In this document: positions 24,717-32,885 of the stretch, in pieces | Layout of the letters: each line of letters starts with the position of its first letter | How positions within the stretch are numbered: the first letter of the stretch is position 1 | Assembly: GCF_000731095.1 (NCBI RefSeq) | Contig: NZ_JMTZ01000038.1 | Location: 37,545-101,544 of the forward strand | Direction: 5' to 3' | From: Lysobacter antibioticus | Lineage (GTDB): Bacteria; Pseudomonadota; Gammaproteobacteria; Xanthomonadales; Xanthomonadaceae | DNA: 64,000 nucleotides | The notes under the pieces: model-generated | What the model was told of the DNA's origin: nothing | The model's input: the letters and a program-made list of their open reading frames with translations, nothing else | Database searches by the model: none | Position numbers and translations under genes: made by a program

Positions 24717-27028
24717 CAGCAGGTCTCCGGCACGACCGGCACCGGCAACAGCGGCGTGGTCGAGCCCGTCGAACCGCTGCCGCCGGCGCTGCCGCCACCG
24801 CGCAGGGCATCCAGCGACATGGCTTCGCCGGCGACGACCGAAATACCGAGGATGCGCGGCAGTTCCAGCCCGCTCATCTCGACCACGTCGCTGGCGCTGA
24901 GTTCGCCTTCGGCGAGCAGCACGTCGGCGACCGAGGTCACGCCGGCCACGCGCGCGACTTCGGCCAGCAAGACGCGGCTGGCGACGGCGGTGCGCAAGGG
25001 CCAGCCGCGTGCCGGGTCGGCGCCGCGCGGCGTGAACAAAGCGCCGTTGCGCGGCATCGCGCCGGCCGGGCCGATCGGCGCCAGCACTTCGCGCAGACGG
25101 CGCTTGACGTCGTCGACGACCTGGGCGATCGCATAACCGGCCGCGGCTTCGATGCCCACCGAGATCCAGATGCCCTTGTACTCGGCGCCGCGCACGACCA
25201 GTTCGGTGGTAACCAAGCGACGCGGATCGAGATGGCGGCACAGCGCGTTGAGGAACAGACGGTCGGCGCGCGGCGCATCGGGTTGGGTCGGGTCGGAGCG
25301 TGGGATCGCCATCAAGGTGACCACGCCGGGCGCCGAGCCCGGTTCGTTCGGCGATAGGTCGGGATGGAAGGCCGGCAACACCTCGATGCGGCCGATCTGC
25401 ACGCCGGGCGCACGATAGGCGACCGACTCGAAGTCGTCGATGCTGACCATGCGGTCGCGATGTTGCAGATGCCGGCGCACCTGCTTCTCGCCGGTGTCGG
25501 CCGATTCGGCATCGGCGCCGCCCCAGGTCTGTACCGGGTTGAGCACGGCGAAGCCGGACGGCAGCTGCGGGGCGTTGTCGATCTTGCCTTCGGCGACGTT
25601 GCCCTGTGCACCGAGACAGAATTCGTAGGCGGCGAATACGCGTGCACCGAGCGGCAGGCGGCGCCCGCGCAGGCCATCGCCGAAGCGCAGTTCGCCGGCT
25701 TCCGGATCGAGCTCGAACACCTCGGTCGGGCCGGTTTCGACGCAGGCCAGGTCGCGCGCGCTCGAACGCGGATCGGAGACCGGCACTTCCGGCGCGGCCG
25801 CGGCCAGGTCGTCGATTTCGCTCCAACGACGCGGCGCCGCCGCACCGACCCGGGTCGACACGCTGACCGAATGGCGCAGCACCGGCCTGCGCGACAACCG
25901 CCGCACTTGATCGGGCCGGCCGTCGCCGTCGGCGAGCGGTTCGGCGGCGATACGCTGGATCTGCCGCACCGGCGTGGCGTTGATGCCGGCCCAGCGCATC
26001 CGTGCTTGCGCCGCACCGTCGGCGCGCACGCGCAGCCAGGTGATCACGCGTCCGGCCAGAGCCGCGTCGTCGAGGGTCGGCGGCATGTCGCCGACGCCGC
26101 CTTCGAGCGGGTCGATGTCCTGCCAGACTTTCAGTTGCGCGGCCGGCGGCAGCGCCAGTTGCACCACGCCGGGCACCGACAACAGATCGACTTCGGTGCG
26201 CGGTTCGAGTTGGCGATAGCTCGGTGCGGGACGGTCGCTGGCGTCGCGCGGTACGCGGCCGTCGGCCGGCACGCTCGGCAATTCGAAGCGCAGCAGCTGC
26301 CGGCTTTGCGCGTTGCCGGCCGGCAGCAGTTGCGCGCTCACCGCATCCAGCGCCGGCACCAGGCCGAGGGTCAGGGTGCGGCCGCCGAGCGCATCGCGCA
26401 CCGACTTCCACGGGTCCTCGGGATCGCCGGGCGCATCGGTCTTGCGCGCCAGCAGGGCGATCCACAACGAGCGGTCGACGGTGTCGGCATTGAGGTCGAC
26501 GCTGTCGACGACCTTGCGATCCAGCGCCAGGGTCTTGTACAGCTGCACCTCGGACGGGAACGGCAGTTGATAGGACGCGTACAGCAGCCGGTAGTAATCC
26601 AGCAGTTCCTGCGAGGGATCGTCGAGGCGGCGCTTGAAGTAGACGCGCGCCTCGACCGGCAACACGTCCAGCCCGAGCTGGGTGCGGAACGGTACCGAGC
26701 CGGCGCGTACTTCCAGGTCGGCCGGCAAGGTTTCGACCTTGGGCAGGCCGCGCTCGTTGGCGATCGCCACCAGGCCTTGCGCGGCGCTCGCGCTGGCCAG
26801 GGGAATGCGCAGTATCTGCAGGAACTTGAGGCGGTTGCGCTCCGGGGTCAGGTTGGCGCGGTAGAGCAGGTTCTCTGTGAGGAAGGAGAACAACTGCACC
26901 AGGGTCACGCCCGGGTCGCTCTGGTTGAAGTTGGTCCACTCCGGCGTGTGCACGCTCGCCCGCGCCAGCGTGTCTTCCACCAGTTGGGCGAAGCGGCGAT
27001 CGTCGATGGGCGGGGGCGTCAGCGGCAT
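24716..27028 (-). CDS. Baseplate J-like protein (Afp11-like)
   Basis: A 770-aa protein of the putative baseplate assembly family (TIGR02243 type, gpJ-like). Visible marks are the N-terminal TPEWTNFNQSDPGVTLVQLFSFL in parts (residues about 28-50) and ENLLYRANLTPERNRLKFLQ. Later come ELRFGDGLRGRRLPLGARVFA and DFESVAYRAPGVQIGRIEVLP. Together with gp25 and tail protein I it would build the baseplate wedge. The C-terminal 30 residues are Gly/Ser/Thr-rich. It begins 11 bp after the gp25 stop and overlaps the next gene by one base. Length is close to the family norm. Confidence 0.9.
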   Translation of the reverse strand: MPLTPPPIDDRRFAQLVEDTLARASVHTPEWTNFNQSDPGVTLVQLFSFLTENLLYRANLTPERNRLKFLQILRIPLASASAAQGLVAIANERGLPKVETLPADLEVRAGSVPFRTQLGLDVLPVEARVYFKRRLDDPSQELLDYYRLLYASYQLPFPSEVQLYKTLALDRKVVDSVDLNADTVDRSLWIALLARKTDAPGDPEDPWKSVRDALGGRTLTLGLVPALDAVSAQLLPAGNAQSRQLLRFELPSVPADGRVPRDASDRPAPSYRQLEPRTEVDLLSVPGVVQLALPPAAQLKVWQDIDPLEGGVGDMPPTLDDAALAGRVITWLRVRADGAAQARMRWAGINATPVRQIQRIAAEPLADGDGRPDQVRRLSRRPVLRHSVSVSTRVGAAAPRRWSEIDDLAAAAPEVPVSDPRSSARDLACVETGPTEVFELDPEAGELRFGDGLRGRRLPLGARVFAAYEFCLGAQGNVAEGKIDNAPQLPSGFAVLNPVQTWGGADAESADTGEKQVRRHLQHRDRMVSIDDFESVAYRAPGVQIGRIEVLPAFHPDLSPNEPGSAPGVVTLMAIPRSDPTQPDAPRADRLFLNALCRHLDPRRLVTTELVVRGAEYKGIWISVGIEAAAGYAIAQVVDDVKRRLREVLAPIGPAGAMPRNGALFTPRGADPARGWPLRTAVASRVLLAEVARVAGVTSVADVLLAEGELSASDVVEMSGLELPRILGISVVAGEAMSLDALRGGGSAGGSGSTGSTTPLLPVPVVPETC

Positions 27029-27039
27029 GGATGCGGGCC

Positions 27040-27426
27040 TCAGGTCACGGCCAGCGGAATGGCGAGGCTGATGCGTTCGCGCGAGGCGGTCGCCACCAGC
27101 CGGTAAGTGATCGTGGCCACCGCGGTCTCGGCTTCGGTGGCGTGCGCGGCCACCTCGACCGCTTCGACTTCGATGCGCCGCTCCCAGCGGGTCAGCGCGC
27201 GTTGCACCGCATCGCGCATGCGCGCATGGGTGGCCGGGTTGTTGGGCTCGAACAGGAAGCGCGCCAGGCCGGCGCCGAACTCGGGCACGCCGACGCGCTC
27301 GCCGGGCTCGGTCTTGAGGATCACCGCGATCGATTCGCGGATGTTGTCCTCGCCCGACGACCAGACGAAACGCCCGTCGGCGCCGACCCGCGGCGGGAAC
27401 GACAGGCTCCGACCGAAGATGCTCAT
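27040..27426 (-). CDS. gp25-like baseplate wedge protein (Afp9-like)
   Basis: A 128-aa protein of the GPW/gp25 family: MSIFGRSLSFPPRV at the start, then EDNIRESIAVILKTEPGERVGVPEFGAGL in parts (residues about 30-58) with the family EPGERV motif and the conserved Glu/Phe/Gly. In contractile tails gp25 contacts the first sheath ring at the baseplate. The start ATG at 27426 overlaps the previous stop as ATGA, with AAGGA upstream. The longer frame reaching to 29436 is only a shadow of the 684-aa gene. Confidence 0.92.
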   Translation of the reverse strand: MSIFGRSLSFPPRVGADGRFVWSSGEDNIRESIAVILKTEPGERVGVPEFGAGLARFLFEPNNPATHARMRDAVQRALTRWERRIEVEAVEVAAHATEAETAVATITYRLVATASRERISLAIPLAVT

Positions 27427-29477
27427 GAGGAGTCCTTTTTGCCCTTGAGCCCGGGCACCGGGAAACAGATCACGAAGTAGGGCAGCCAGCGGAAGATCAG
27501 GTCGAACAGGATGACGATGATGATCAGCAGGATCAGCGCGCAGATGGTGATGATCGGAATCGACAGCGAGCAGATCATGCCGATGTTGATGCCGCCGCTC
27601 TGGCACGGCGCGCCGTCGCCGGCGGGCAGGTCCTTGTGGAAGGGCCACGGCAGCACCGACAGCACCAGGTCGACCAGGCCCATGCCCTTGGCGCGTTGCA
27701 CCTGGCCGCAGAGCATGTCCGAGAGCACGAAGGCGGTGTTCTTCTGATACTTGCGCAGGCCGGCGGGGCTGGTGTCGGCCGGCAGCGAGATGCGGATCGG
27801 CCGCGCCGGCGCATCGGAATCGAAGAAGCTCGCCAGGCGGAAGCGTTCGGTCGGCGCCGACAACAGCGGCGGATGCAGCGGGCCGCAGTCGCGGCGGCCG
27901 TGGACGAAGCGCAGCACGAACCAGCCGCCGTCGCCGAGGTTGGCACCGAGGTTGTTGCCGAGCGCGTTCTTGACCTGCAACGCGAACGGCACCGGCGGCG
28001 CGTCGGTTTCGGTGGTGGCTTCGAGTGCGCGCGCGTATAGCGCGGTGAACCGGTCGACCTTGCGCGCCACGTCCTGGCCCGGCACGTTGCCGGCGACCGG
28101 GTCGGGATCGATCGAGGCATCGTCGCCGAGGCTGTCGAGCGCGCTGTACGGCCCGTTCGCGGCCAGGCTTTGCTCGACCCCGGCCAGGCAGAAACTGAAG
28201 CGCGGCCAGTCCGGCAGGCTGCGGGTGTCGGGCGTGGCGGCGAAGGTCGCGGTGCTCGCTTCGAGCTTTTCGCGCACGCCGGGCGCGCGAATGGCCTTGA
28301 GTGCGGCGCGCATCGAGGCGGCGACCGGGTATTGCGCGGTCGGTTGCAGTGCGGCGATCAAGGGCGCGCTCATGACCACTGTACCGAGCCAGTCGTACAA
28401 CGCGCGGCGGTTGCTCGACAGCGCGGCATAGCCGGCGCCGTTGTTGTCGATCGCGTTCCAGACATCGGGCAGATAGGTCTGCAGATGGTCGGCGCAATCC
28501 AGCAGCACCAGCCACGACGCGCTTTGCTGCTGCAGATTGAAATTGAACGCACGGGTGACGCGATCGCCGGGCGGTTCGGCTTCGTCGCCGATGGTCGGCG
28601 TCGAGGCCGGCGCGGCGGCGAGCTTGAAGGCCGAGCGGATCATGGTCTTCCACGGCTCGCTGACGTCGATCTGGAACTGCGAGGTGCGCGCGAGCTTGGA
28701 GTTCGCCGGGGCCGGAACGCTCGGCGACAGTTGTTCGCGCTGGGCGGCCGCGTACGCCGGCGAAGGCGCGGTATCGACCCGGCAGCCGAGGTACTCCTCG
28801 CGCCGGCCGACCGGGACGCTGCCGGCCCACAGCGCACGTCGATGCTGGCCGTCGTCGAGAAAACTCAAGGCGAACGCCGGCAGGCGGTCCTCGCCGGGCA
28901 CGAAGTCGCTGTTGTCGTTGCAACGCTGCCAACGCGCGCCCTGCAGATCCTTCAGGTAGGCGAACTCGTGCAGCGTTCCGCTGGCGTCGCCGGGCACCGG
29001 CATCAGGCGCCGCAGCACCATGCCGACTTCTTCGCCGCCGCCGCGCACCAGCGCGTGCTCGGGCAGGCCCTGGATGCCGCAGACCAGGCTCGCGGTGGCC
29101 ACGTAATGGCGCTGATGCGCGGGCTGATACAGCTTCAATGGCGGCGCATCCGCGTCGGCCGGGGCTACCCGCGGCTTCGGCAGCCTGGCTGCGGCACTGC
29201 GGCTGGAGGCCTGCACCAATTGCGGCATCGGCGCGCGTTCGACCAGGTCGGGCGGGTCGACCATCGGCTTGCGCCAGGTCTCGTAGCGCGCGACCAGTTT
29301 GTCGATGCGGGTCGGGTCGCGCGCGAGGGTGCCGAGCAACTGCTCCATGAAGTCGTCGCTGGCGAAGCGCAGGATCGCCGGGCGCGCCTGCTCCGGCGTG
29401 GCCGCGGCGCCGGCGGCGTCGCCGAAGCGCGACCACAGCGGTTGCGGCGCTTGCCAGCGCAAGGGATGGGCGTTCAT
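27423..29477 (-). CDS. eCIS-operon protein, 684 aa, with hydrophobic C-terminus
   Basis: I do not recognise a named family, though large proteins ending in the same kind of hydrophobic stretch recur in other eCIS loci. Residues 1-620 look soluble. Residues about 640-675 are strongly hydrophobic (IPIITICALILLIIIVILF, then WLPYFVICFPV) and could form one or two membrane helices or a buried hub segment. A basic KGKK motif lies at the very end. GGAGG lies six bases before the ATG at 29477. It sits between the spike protein and gp25, where a hub, plug or membrane-contact protein would fit. Location in the particle or membrane cannot be decided from sequence. Confidence 0.82.
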   Translation of the reverse strand: MNAHPLRWQAPQPLWSRFGDAAGAAATPEQARPAILRFASDDFMEQLLGTLARDPTRIDKLVARYETWRKPMVDPPDLVERAPMPQLVQASSRSAAARLPKPRVAPADADAPPLKLYQPAHQRHYVATASLVCGIQGLPEHALVRGGGEEVGMVLRRLMPVPGDASGTLHEFAYLKDLQGARWQRCNDNSDFVPGEDRLPAFALSFLDDGQHRRALWAGSVPVGRREEYLGCRVDTAPSPAYAAAQREQLSPSVPAPANSKLARTSQFQIDVSEPWKTMIRSAFKLAAAPASTPTIGDEAEPPGDRVTRAFNFNLQQQSASWLVLLDCADHLQTYLPDVWNAIDNNGAGYAALSSNRRALYDWLGTVVMSAPLIAALQPTAQYPVAASMRAALKAIRAPGVREKLEASTATFAATPDTRSLPDWPRFSFCLAGVEQSLAANGPYSALDSLGDDASIDPDPVAGNVPGQDVARKVDRFTALYARALEATTETDAPPVPFALQVKNALGNNLGANLGDGGWFVLRFVHGRRDCGPLHPPLLSAPTERFRLASFFDSDAPARPIRISLPADTSPAGLRKYQKNTAFVLSDMLCGQVQRAKGMGLVDLVLSVLPWPFHKDLPAGDGAPCQSGGINIGMICSLSIPIITICALILLIIIVILFDLIFRWLPYFVICFPVPGLKGKKDSS

Positions 29478-29529
29478 GGCGCCCTCCGCGGGTATGGCGG
29501 GCGAGCTCGGCGCGTGGCGGTCATCGGCT

Positions 29530-30252
29530 TCACCAGATGTTCCCCGCGCCTGGGGTGTAGGAGGCGCTGATGATGCTGTTGCAGATCACCGTGTCGGCTT
29601 GCACGACGCCGGAGAAACGCGACATCGCCGAGTCGACCGTGACCATGCCGGCGCTGACCGAGACCTGGCTGGCGTTGACGGTGACCTTGGCCGCGGCGGT
29701 GACGGTGATGCCGGACATTTCCAGTTTCACCGAGTTGCCGTTGCTGTCTTCGATCTCGACCGCGCCGGGGCCGTCCTTGAGGGTGAAGCTTTGGCCGCCG
29801 GGCGTTTCCAGCACCAGTTGTTCGCGGCCGTCCTGGTCGTCGAGGGTGATCTTCACGCCGTTGCGCGAGCGCAGCACTTTCTTGTAGTTATTGCCGGCGC
29901 CGTCCATCGACTCGGGCGGCTGGTCGCGGCCGTTCCAGAGGCCGCCGATCACGTAGGGGCGGCGCGGGTCGCCGTGTTCGAAACAGACCAGTACTTCGTC
30001 GTCGACGTCGGGCACGAACCAACTGCCGCGGTTGTTGCCGCCGAACATCGTCGCCAGCCGCGCCCATCCTTCGTAGCGCTGGCCGCTGGCGTCGGGCGAC
30101 CAGGGCAGGGTGATCTGCACGCGGCCCTGGTTGTCGGGGTCCTTGATGTCGGTGACCAGCGCCACCAGCACGCCGTACCAGCGACCGCCCCAGCCGCTCG
30201 GCAGGCGTTCGCTCAGCAGTTGTTCGAACGGCGGCAGCTCGACGATGCGCAT
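29530..30252 (-). CDS. gpV/VgrG-like spike protein (Afp8 C-terminal part-like)
   Basis: A 240-aa protein with the OB-fold of phage baseplate protein V: RWYGVLVALVTDIKDPDNQG, QGRVQITLPW, GSWFVPDVDDEVLVCFEHGDPRRPYVIGGLWNG in parts (residues about 75-108). The C-terminal half has short repeats (VTVTAAAKVTVNASQVSVSAGMVTVD in parts) expected for a beta-helix needle. In Afp, hub and spike are one protein (Afp8); here they are two adjacent genes, 3 bp apart. No PAAR tip gene is seen nearby. Confidence 0.92.
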   Translation of the reverse strand: MRIVELPPFEQLLSERLPSGWGGRWYGVLVALVTDIKDPDNQGRVQITLPWSPDASGQRYEGWARLATMFGGNNRGSWFVPDVDDEVLVCFEHGDPRRPYVIGGLWNGRDQPPESMDGAGNNYKKVLRSRNGVKITLDDQDGREQLVLETPGGQSFTLKDGPGAVEIEDSNGNSVKLEMSGITVTAAAKVTVNASQVSVSAGMVTVDSAMSRFSGVVQADTVICNSIISASYTPGAGNIW

Positions 30253-30255
30253 GGT

Positions 30256-31323
30256 TCAGCCCCGTCCGATCGCGGGCCGGTCGCACCAGAATTCGGTGCG
30301 CACGCCCAGTTTGGGATCGAAGCGGATCTGCACTTCGGTCACGGTGTAGTCGCCTTCGAACAGCGGCCCCACGCCCTTGATGCTCAGCTTGGTGCCGACC
30401 CGCAGGGCATCCTTGGTCTCGGCCACGCCGTGGCCGGTGATGAAGCGCCGCGCCATGTGGCGGAAGCTGGCTTCGGCCAAGGCGCGCGCTTCCCCGTCGG
30501 AACTCGGCAGGCCGTGGGCGAGCGCGTCGACGCGTGCGCCGAAGGCCTGTTGCAGGGTCTCGGCGCCGCTGGGGCCGCCGTTGAGTTCGGCGCGGATCGC
30601 GGCTTCATCGGCCTCGTGCTTGGCCACGCGCTTGTCGGCGACGCTCCAGCCGGCGCCGACCAGGCGCGTGCGCTGATGGGCAAGGTCGGCGCAGACTTCG
30701 AACTCGCGCAAGGGCCCGGCCCAGGACAGCTCGAGCGACTGGCCGTTGCGTTGCGCGCGTTGCGCGGCCTTGAGCTGGGTGCCCTCGACCCAGATCTGCG
30801 CGTCTTCGCGCCGGGCCAGGTCGCGCAGGAAGGCCAGGTCGCTCTGGTTGACCTGGGCCAGTAATTTGTAGGTTTCGCCTTGCACGTCGACCTGCGCCTG
30901 CAGGCCGTGGTCGCCGGCGATGCTGCGCAGGATGTCGGCGAGGCTGGCGTCGGCGAAGGCGCGGGTGCGCCGGGTCATGCGCAGGTCTTGCAGACGATCT
31001 TCGGCGCAGACGCCGATCTGCGGCGTGCCGCCGTCGGGGAACTTCGCCGACAGCGCGCTGATGCGGCCCTCGAACAACTTGCCGTCGCCAAGTTTGATGG
31101 TGAGCGGTTTGCCGAACTCGAGCAGGTCGCGGCCGAAGTGCTGGAAGCCGCCTTTGTCCGGGCCGCCCCAGTTGCCGAACACCAGCTCGCAGCGGGCCAG
31201 GCCGGCCTCGGACTCGACGATGTCGAGCGACATCAGCGAACTGGTCAGCGTGGCCTCGCGCTTGCCGTCGATTTCCACCGACGGACGCGAAGCTTTGATC
31301 GGCAATGTCGCGGTATCGCCCAT
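30256..31323 (-). CDS. gpD-like hub protein (late control D family, Afp8 N-terminal part-like)
   Basis: A 355-aa protein resembling phage late control gene D/VgrG N-terminal hub proteins. Marks are VEIDGKREATLTSSLMSLDIVE at the start, LTIKLGDGKLFEGRISALSA near residue 75 and TYKLLAQVNQSDLAFLRDLARREDAQIW in parts near 150-180. DYTVTEVQIRFDPKLGVRTEFW lies near the end. It would form the trimeric hub joining tube and spike. It directly precedes the spike gene and follows the Afp6-like gene by 18 bp. Normal length for the family. Confidence 0.9.
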   Translation of the reverse strand: MGDTATLPIKASRPSVEIDGKREATLTSSLMSLDIVESEAGLARCELVFGNWGGPDKGGFQHFGRDLLEFGKPLTIKLGDGKLFEGRISALSAKFPDGGTPQIGVCAEDRLQDLRMTRRTRAFADASLADILRSIAGDHGLQAQVDVQGETYKLLAQVNQSDLAFLRDLARREDAQIWVEGTQLKAAQRAQRNGQSLELSWAGPLREFEVCADLAHQRTRLVGAGWSVADKRVAKHEADEAAIRAELNGGPSGAETLQQAFGARVDALAHGLPSSDGEARALAEASFRHMARRFITGHGVAETKDALRVGTKLSIKGVGPLFEGDYTVTEVQIRFDPKLGVRTEFWCDRPAIGRG

Positions 31324-31341
31324 GGGCTGGCTATGGCTCCG

Positions 31342-31518
31342 TCAATGCGCCCAGACGCGCAGGGATTGCTGGTCGATGTAGCGCAAGGCCATCTGCACGT
31401 CGCGCGGTTCGAGCTTCTCCGGCGCCTCGCCCTCGGACTTGGCGCCGCTGTTCGCATCGGACTTCGCCGCCGGTCGCGGCTCGGCCAACACTTCGAATTC
31501 GTTGATGACTACGGCCAT
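31342..31518 (-). CDS. Small Afp6-like eCIS protein, 58 aa
   Basis: Too short to be picked up as a separate gene in many scans; the longer frame around it is a shadow. It begins MAVVINEFEVLAEPRP at an ATG at 31518 with AAGGA eight bases upstream. The middle is Lys/Glu/Ser-rich and probably disordered (residues about 17-35). It ends in a short helix (RDVQMALRYIDQQSLRVWAH). Length, position between the LysM protein and the hub, and the start pattern fit Afp6/Pvc6-type proteins, whose function is not known. It starts 11 bp after the LysM gene stop. Confidence 0.8.
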   Translation of the reverse strand: MAVVINEFEVLAEPRPAAKSDANSGAKSEGEAPEKLEPRDVQMALRYIDQQSLRVWAH

Positions 31519-31529
31519 GGCGGTGGTCC

Positions 31530-32402
31530 TTATCCGAACGAGATCGAGCCGCCGGCGCTGCCGCCGAGGGATGCGTTGAGGCCGACACTGGCACCGGCGT
31601 CGACACCGACGCTGCCGCCGATGCCGGCTCCGAAACCGGCGCCGACCGAGGCGCTGCCGCCGATGCCCGCGTCGACGCCTATGCCGACACCGACGCCGAT
31701 GCCGACACCGCCGCCGATCGAAGCGCCGGCGGAAAGATTGAGATCGACCAACTGGCCCGGTGACATGCGCAGCGGGTCTTCGATGCCGTTGGCCGAGGCG
31801 ATGCCCTGCCAGTCCGGCTTGCCGCTCTTGCCGGCCATCGATTGCAGCGAGTCGCCCTCGTTGGCGCTCTTCAACGGCGCCTGGCCGGGCTGGTTGGGCA
31901 CCTTGCCTTCGCCCTCGAACTTGGCTTCGAGGATCTTCTGCTGCGACAGGGTCATGGTGATGCTGGAGCGCAGCGGCTTGCCGTCGGGCGAGAAGAACTC
32001 GAGGGTTTCTTCCATGCCCTCGACCATGCCGTCGAACAGGAACGTGCCCCAGTGGAAGCGCAGCCCCGGCGGCGACAGTTTCTTCGGGTCTTCTTCGGAC
32101 TTCTGCGGGGTCATGAAATAGACCACGTCCTGGGTCAGGCGGCGGACATCGTCGACCGCGTCCTTCTCCATCGCGGTGACATCGAACCACAACTGCAGCG
32201 CGAGCTTGGTGGTGCCGGCGCCGACGAACTGACGGCCGGCGTTGCCGGCGGCCTGGTCGCCGCCCTGCGGTTGCACGATCTGGTTGGCGAAGGTGACCTT
32301 CAGCGTTTCCGGATTGAACTGCACCGCGACCTTGCGCCCGCCCGATTTCTCGTTGGCGAAGCTCTGGTCGAGTTCGATCAGCTGGGCTTTTTCCAGGCTC
32401 AT
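31530..32402 (-). CDS. LysM tail-hub adaptor (Afp7-like) with glycine-rich tail
   Basis: A 290-aa protein. Residues 1 to about 175 match the contractile-tail LysM adaptor family (KVAVQFNPETLKVTFANQI, LQLWFDVT, LRFHWGTFLFDGMVEGMEETLEFFSPDG in parts). A LysM-like segment follows (LKSANEGDSLQSMAGKSGKPDWQGIASANGI in parts, about 178-208). In Afp and PVC this protein joins the tube to the hub. After residue about 225 there is an unusual tail of roughly 65 residues built almost only from Gly, Ala, Val, Ile and Ser (GGGVGIGVGVGIGVDAGIGG). Its period-like pattern of G-x-G is not part of the usual family. Confidence 0.9.
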   Translation of the reverse strand: MSLEKAQLIELDQSFANEKSGGRKVAVQFNPETLKVTFANQIVQPQGGDQAAGNAGRQFVGAGTTKLALQLWFDVTAMEKDAVDDVRRLTQDVVYFMTPQKSEEDPKKLSPPGLRFHWGTFLFDGMVEGMEETLEFFSPDGKPLRSSITMTLSQQKILEAKFEGEGKVPNQPGQAPLKSANEGDSLQSMAGKSGKPDWQGIASANGIEDPLRMSPGQLVDLNLSAGASIGGGVGIGVGVGIGVDAGIGGSASVGAGFGAGIGGSVGVDAGASVGLNASLGGSAGGSISFG

Positions 32403-32421
32403 GACGTGGCCTCCGCGCGTT

Positions 32422-32883
32422 TCATGCGTCGAGCTCCTTGAGGGCCAGGGTCTCGTAGGCCACCTGCAGTTCCTCGATCGCCACCTGGCCGTCGCGCGCG
32501 TTCAGCGCCGGCGCCTTGAGCTTGACCGGGACGCAGCGCGAGAGCTGAAAGCGCGCGCGCACGGTGCTGCCGTCGGCGGCGAACAGCACCACTTCGGCAT
32601 TGGCGCGCAAACGCGGGTTGGCGACGCTGTCCTTGAACCAGCGCCACAGGTCGAAATTTTCGGTCATGCCGCGCTTGAGGGTGAGCTGGCCGTAACTGAC
32701 CATGCCGTTGAGGCGGATCTGGCGGTCGTTGGCGCCGCCTTCGCGGATGGTCTTCACTTCCATGTTCACTTCCAGGCCGTCGCATTCGGCGAACGCGGCA
32801 TTGACCAGCGGCTTGGCGTCGTCGCCGCGGTTGATCTCGACGGCGAAGTTGAAATTGGTGAACGGGTAGGGCTGGGCGGCCAT
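32422..32883 (-). CDS. Inner tube protein 2 (Afp5-like)
   Basis: A 153-aa tube protein of the phage T4 gp19/Hcp-like family: YPFTNFNFAVEINRG, FAECDGLEVNMEVKTIREGG, GQLTLKRGMTENFDLWRWF and a C-terminal IEELQVAYETLALKELD. It is a paralogue of the tube protein at 35825-36277 but clearly diverged. In Afp-type systems a second tube protein forms the ring next to the baseplate. The ATG at 32883 is 2 bp after the stop of the large sheath gene and has GGAG upstream; the longer frame is a shadow. Confidence 0.92.
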   Translation of the reverse strand: MAAQPYPFTNFNFAVEINRGDDAKPLVNAAFAECDGLEVNMEVKTIREGGANDRQIRLNGMVSYGQLTLKRGMTENFDLWRWFKDSVANPRLRANAEVVLFAADGSTVRARFQLSRCVPVKLKAPALNARDGQVAIEELQVAYETLALKELDA

Positions 32884-32885
32884 GC

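Noticed and set aside
29530..30252. PAAR tip domain at the end of the spike protein
   Set aside because: The C-terminus is a short beta-repeat region without the PAAR motif pattern.
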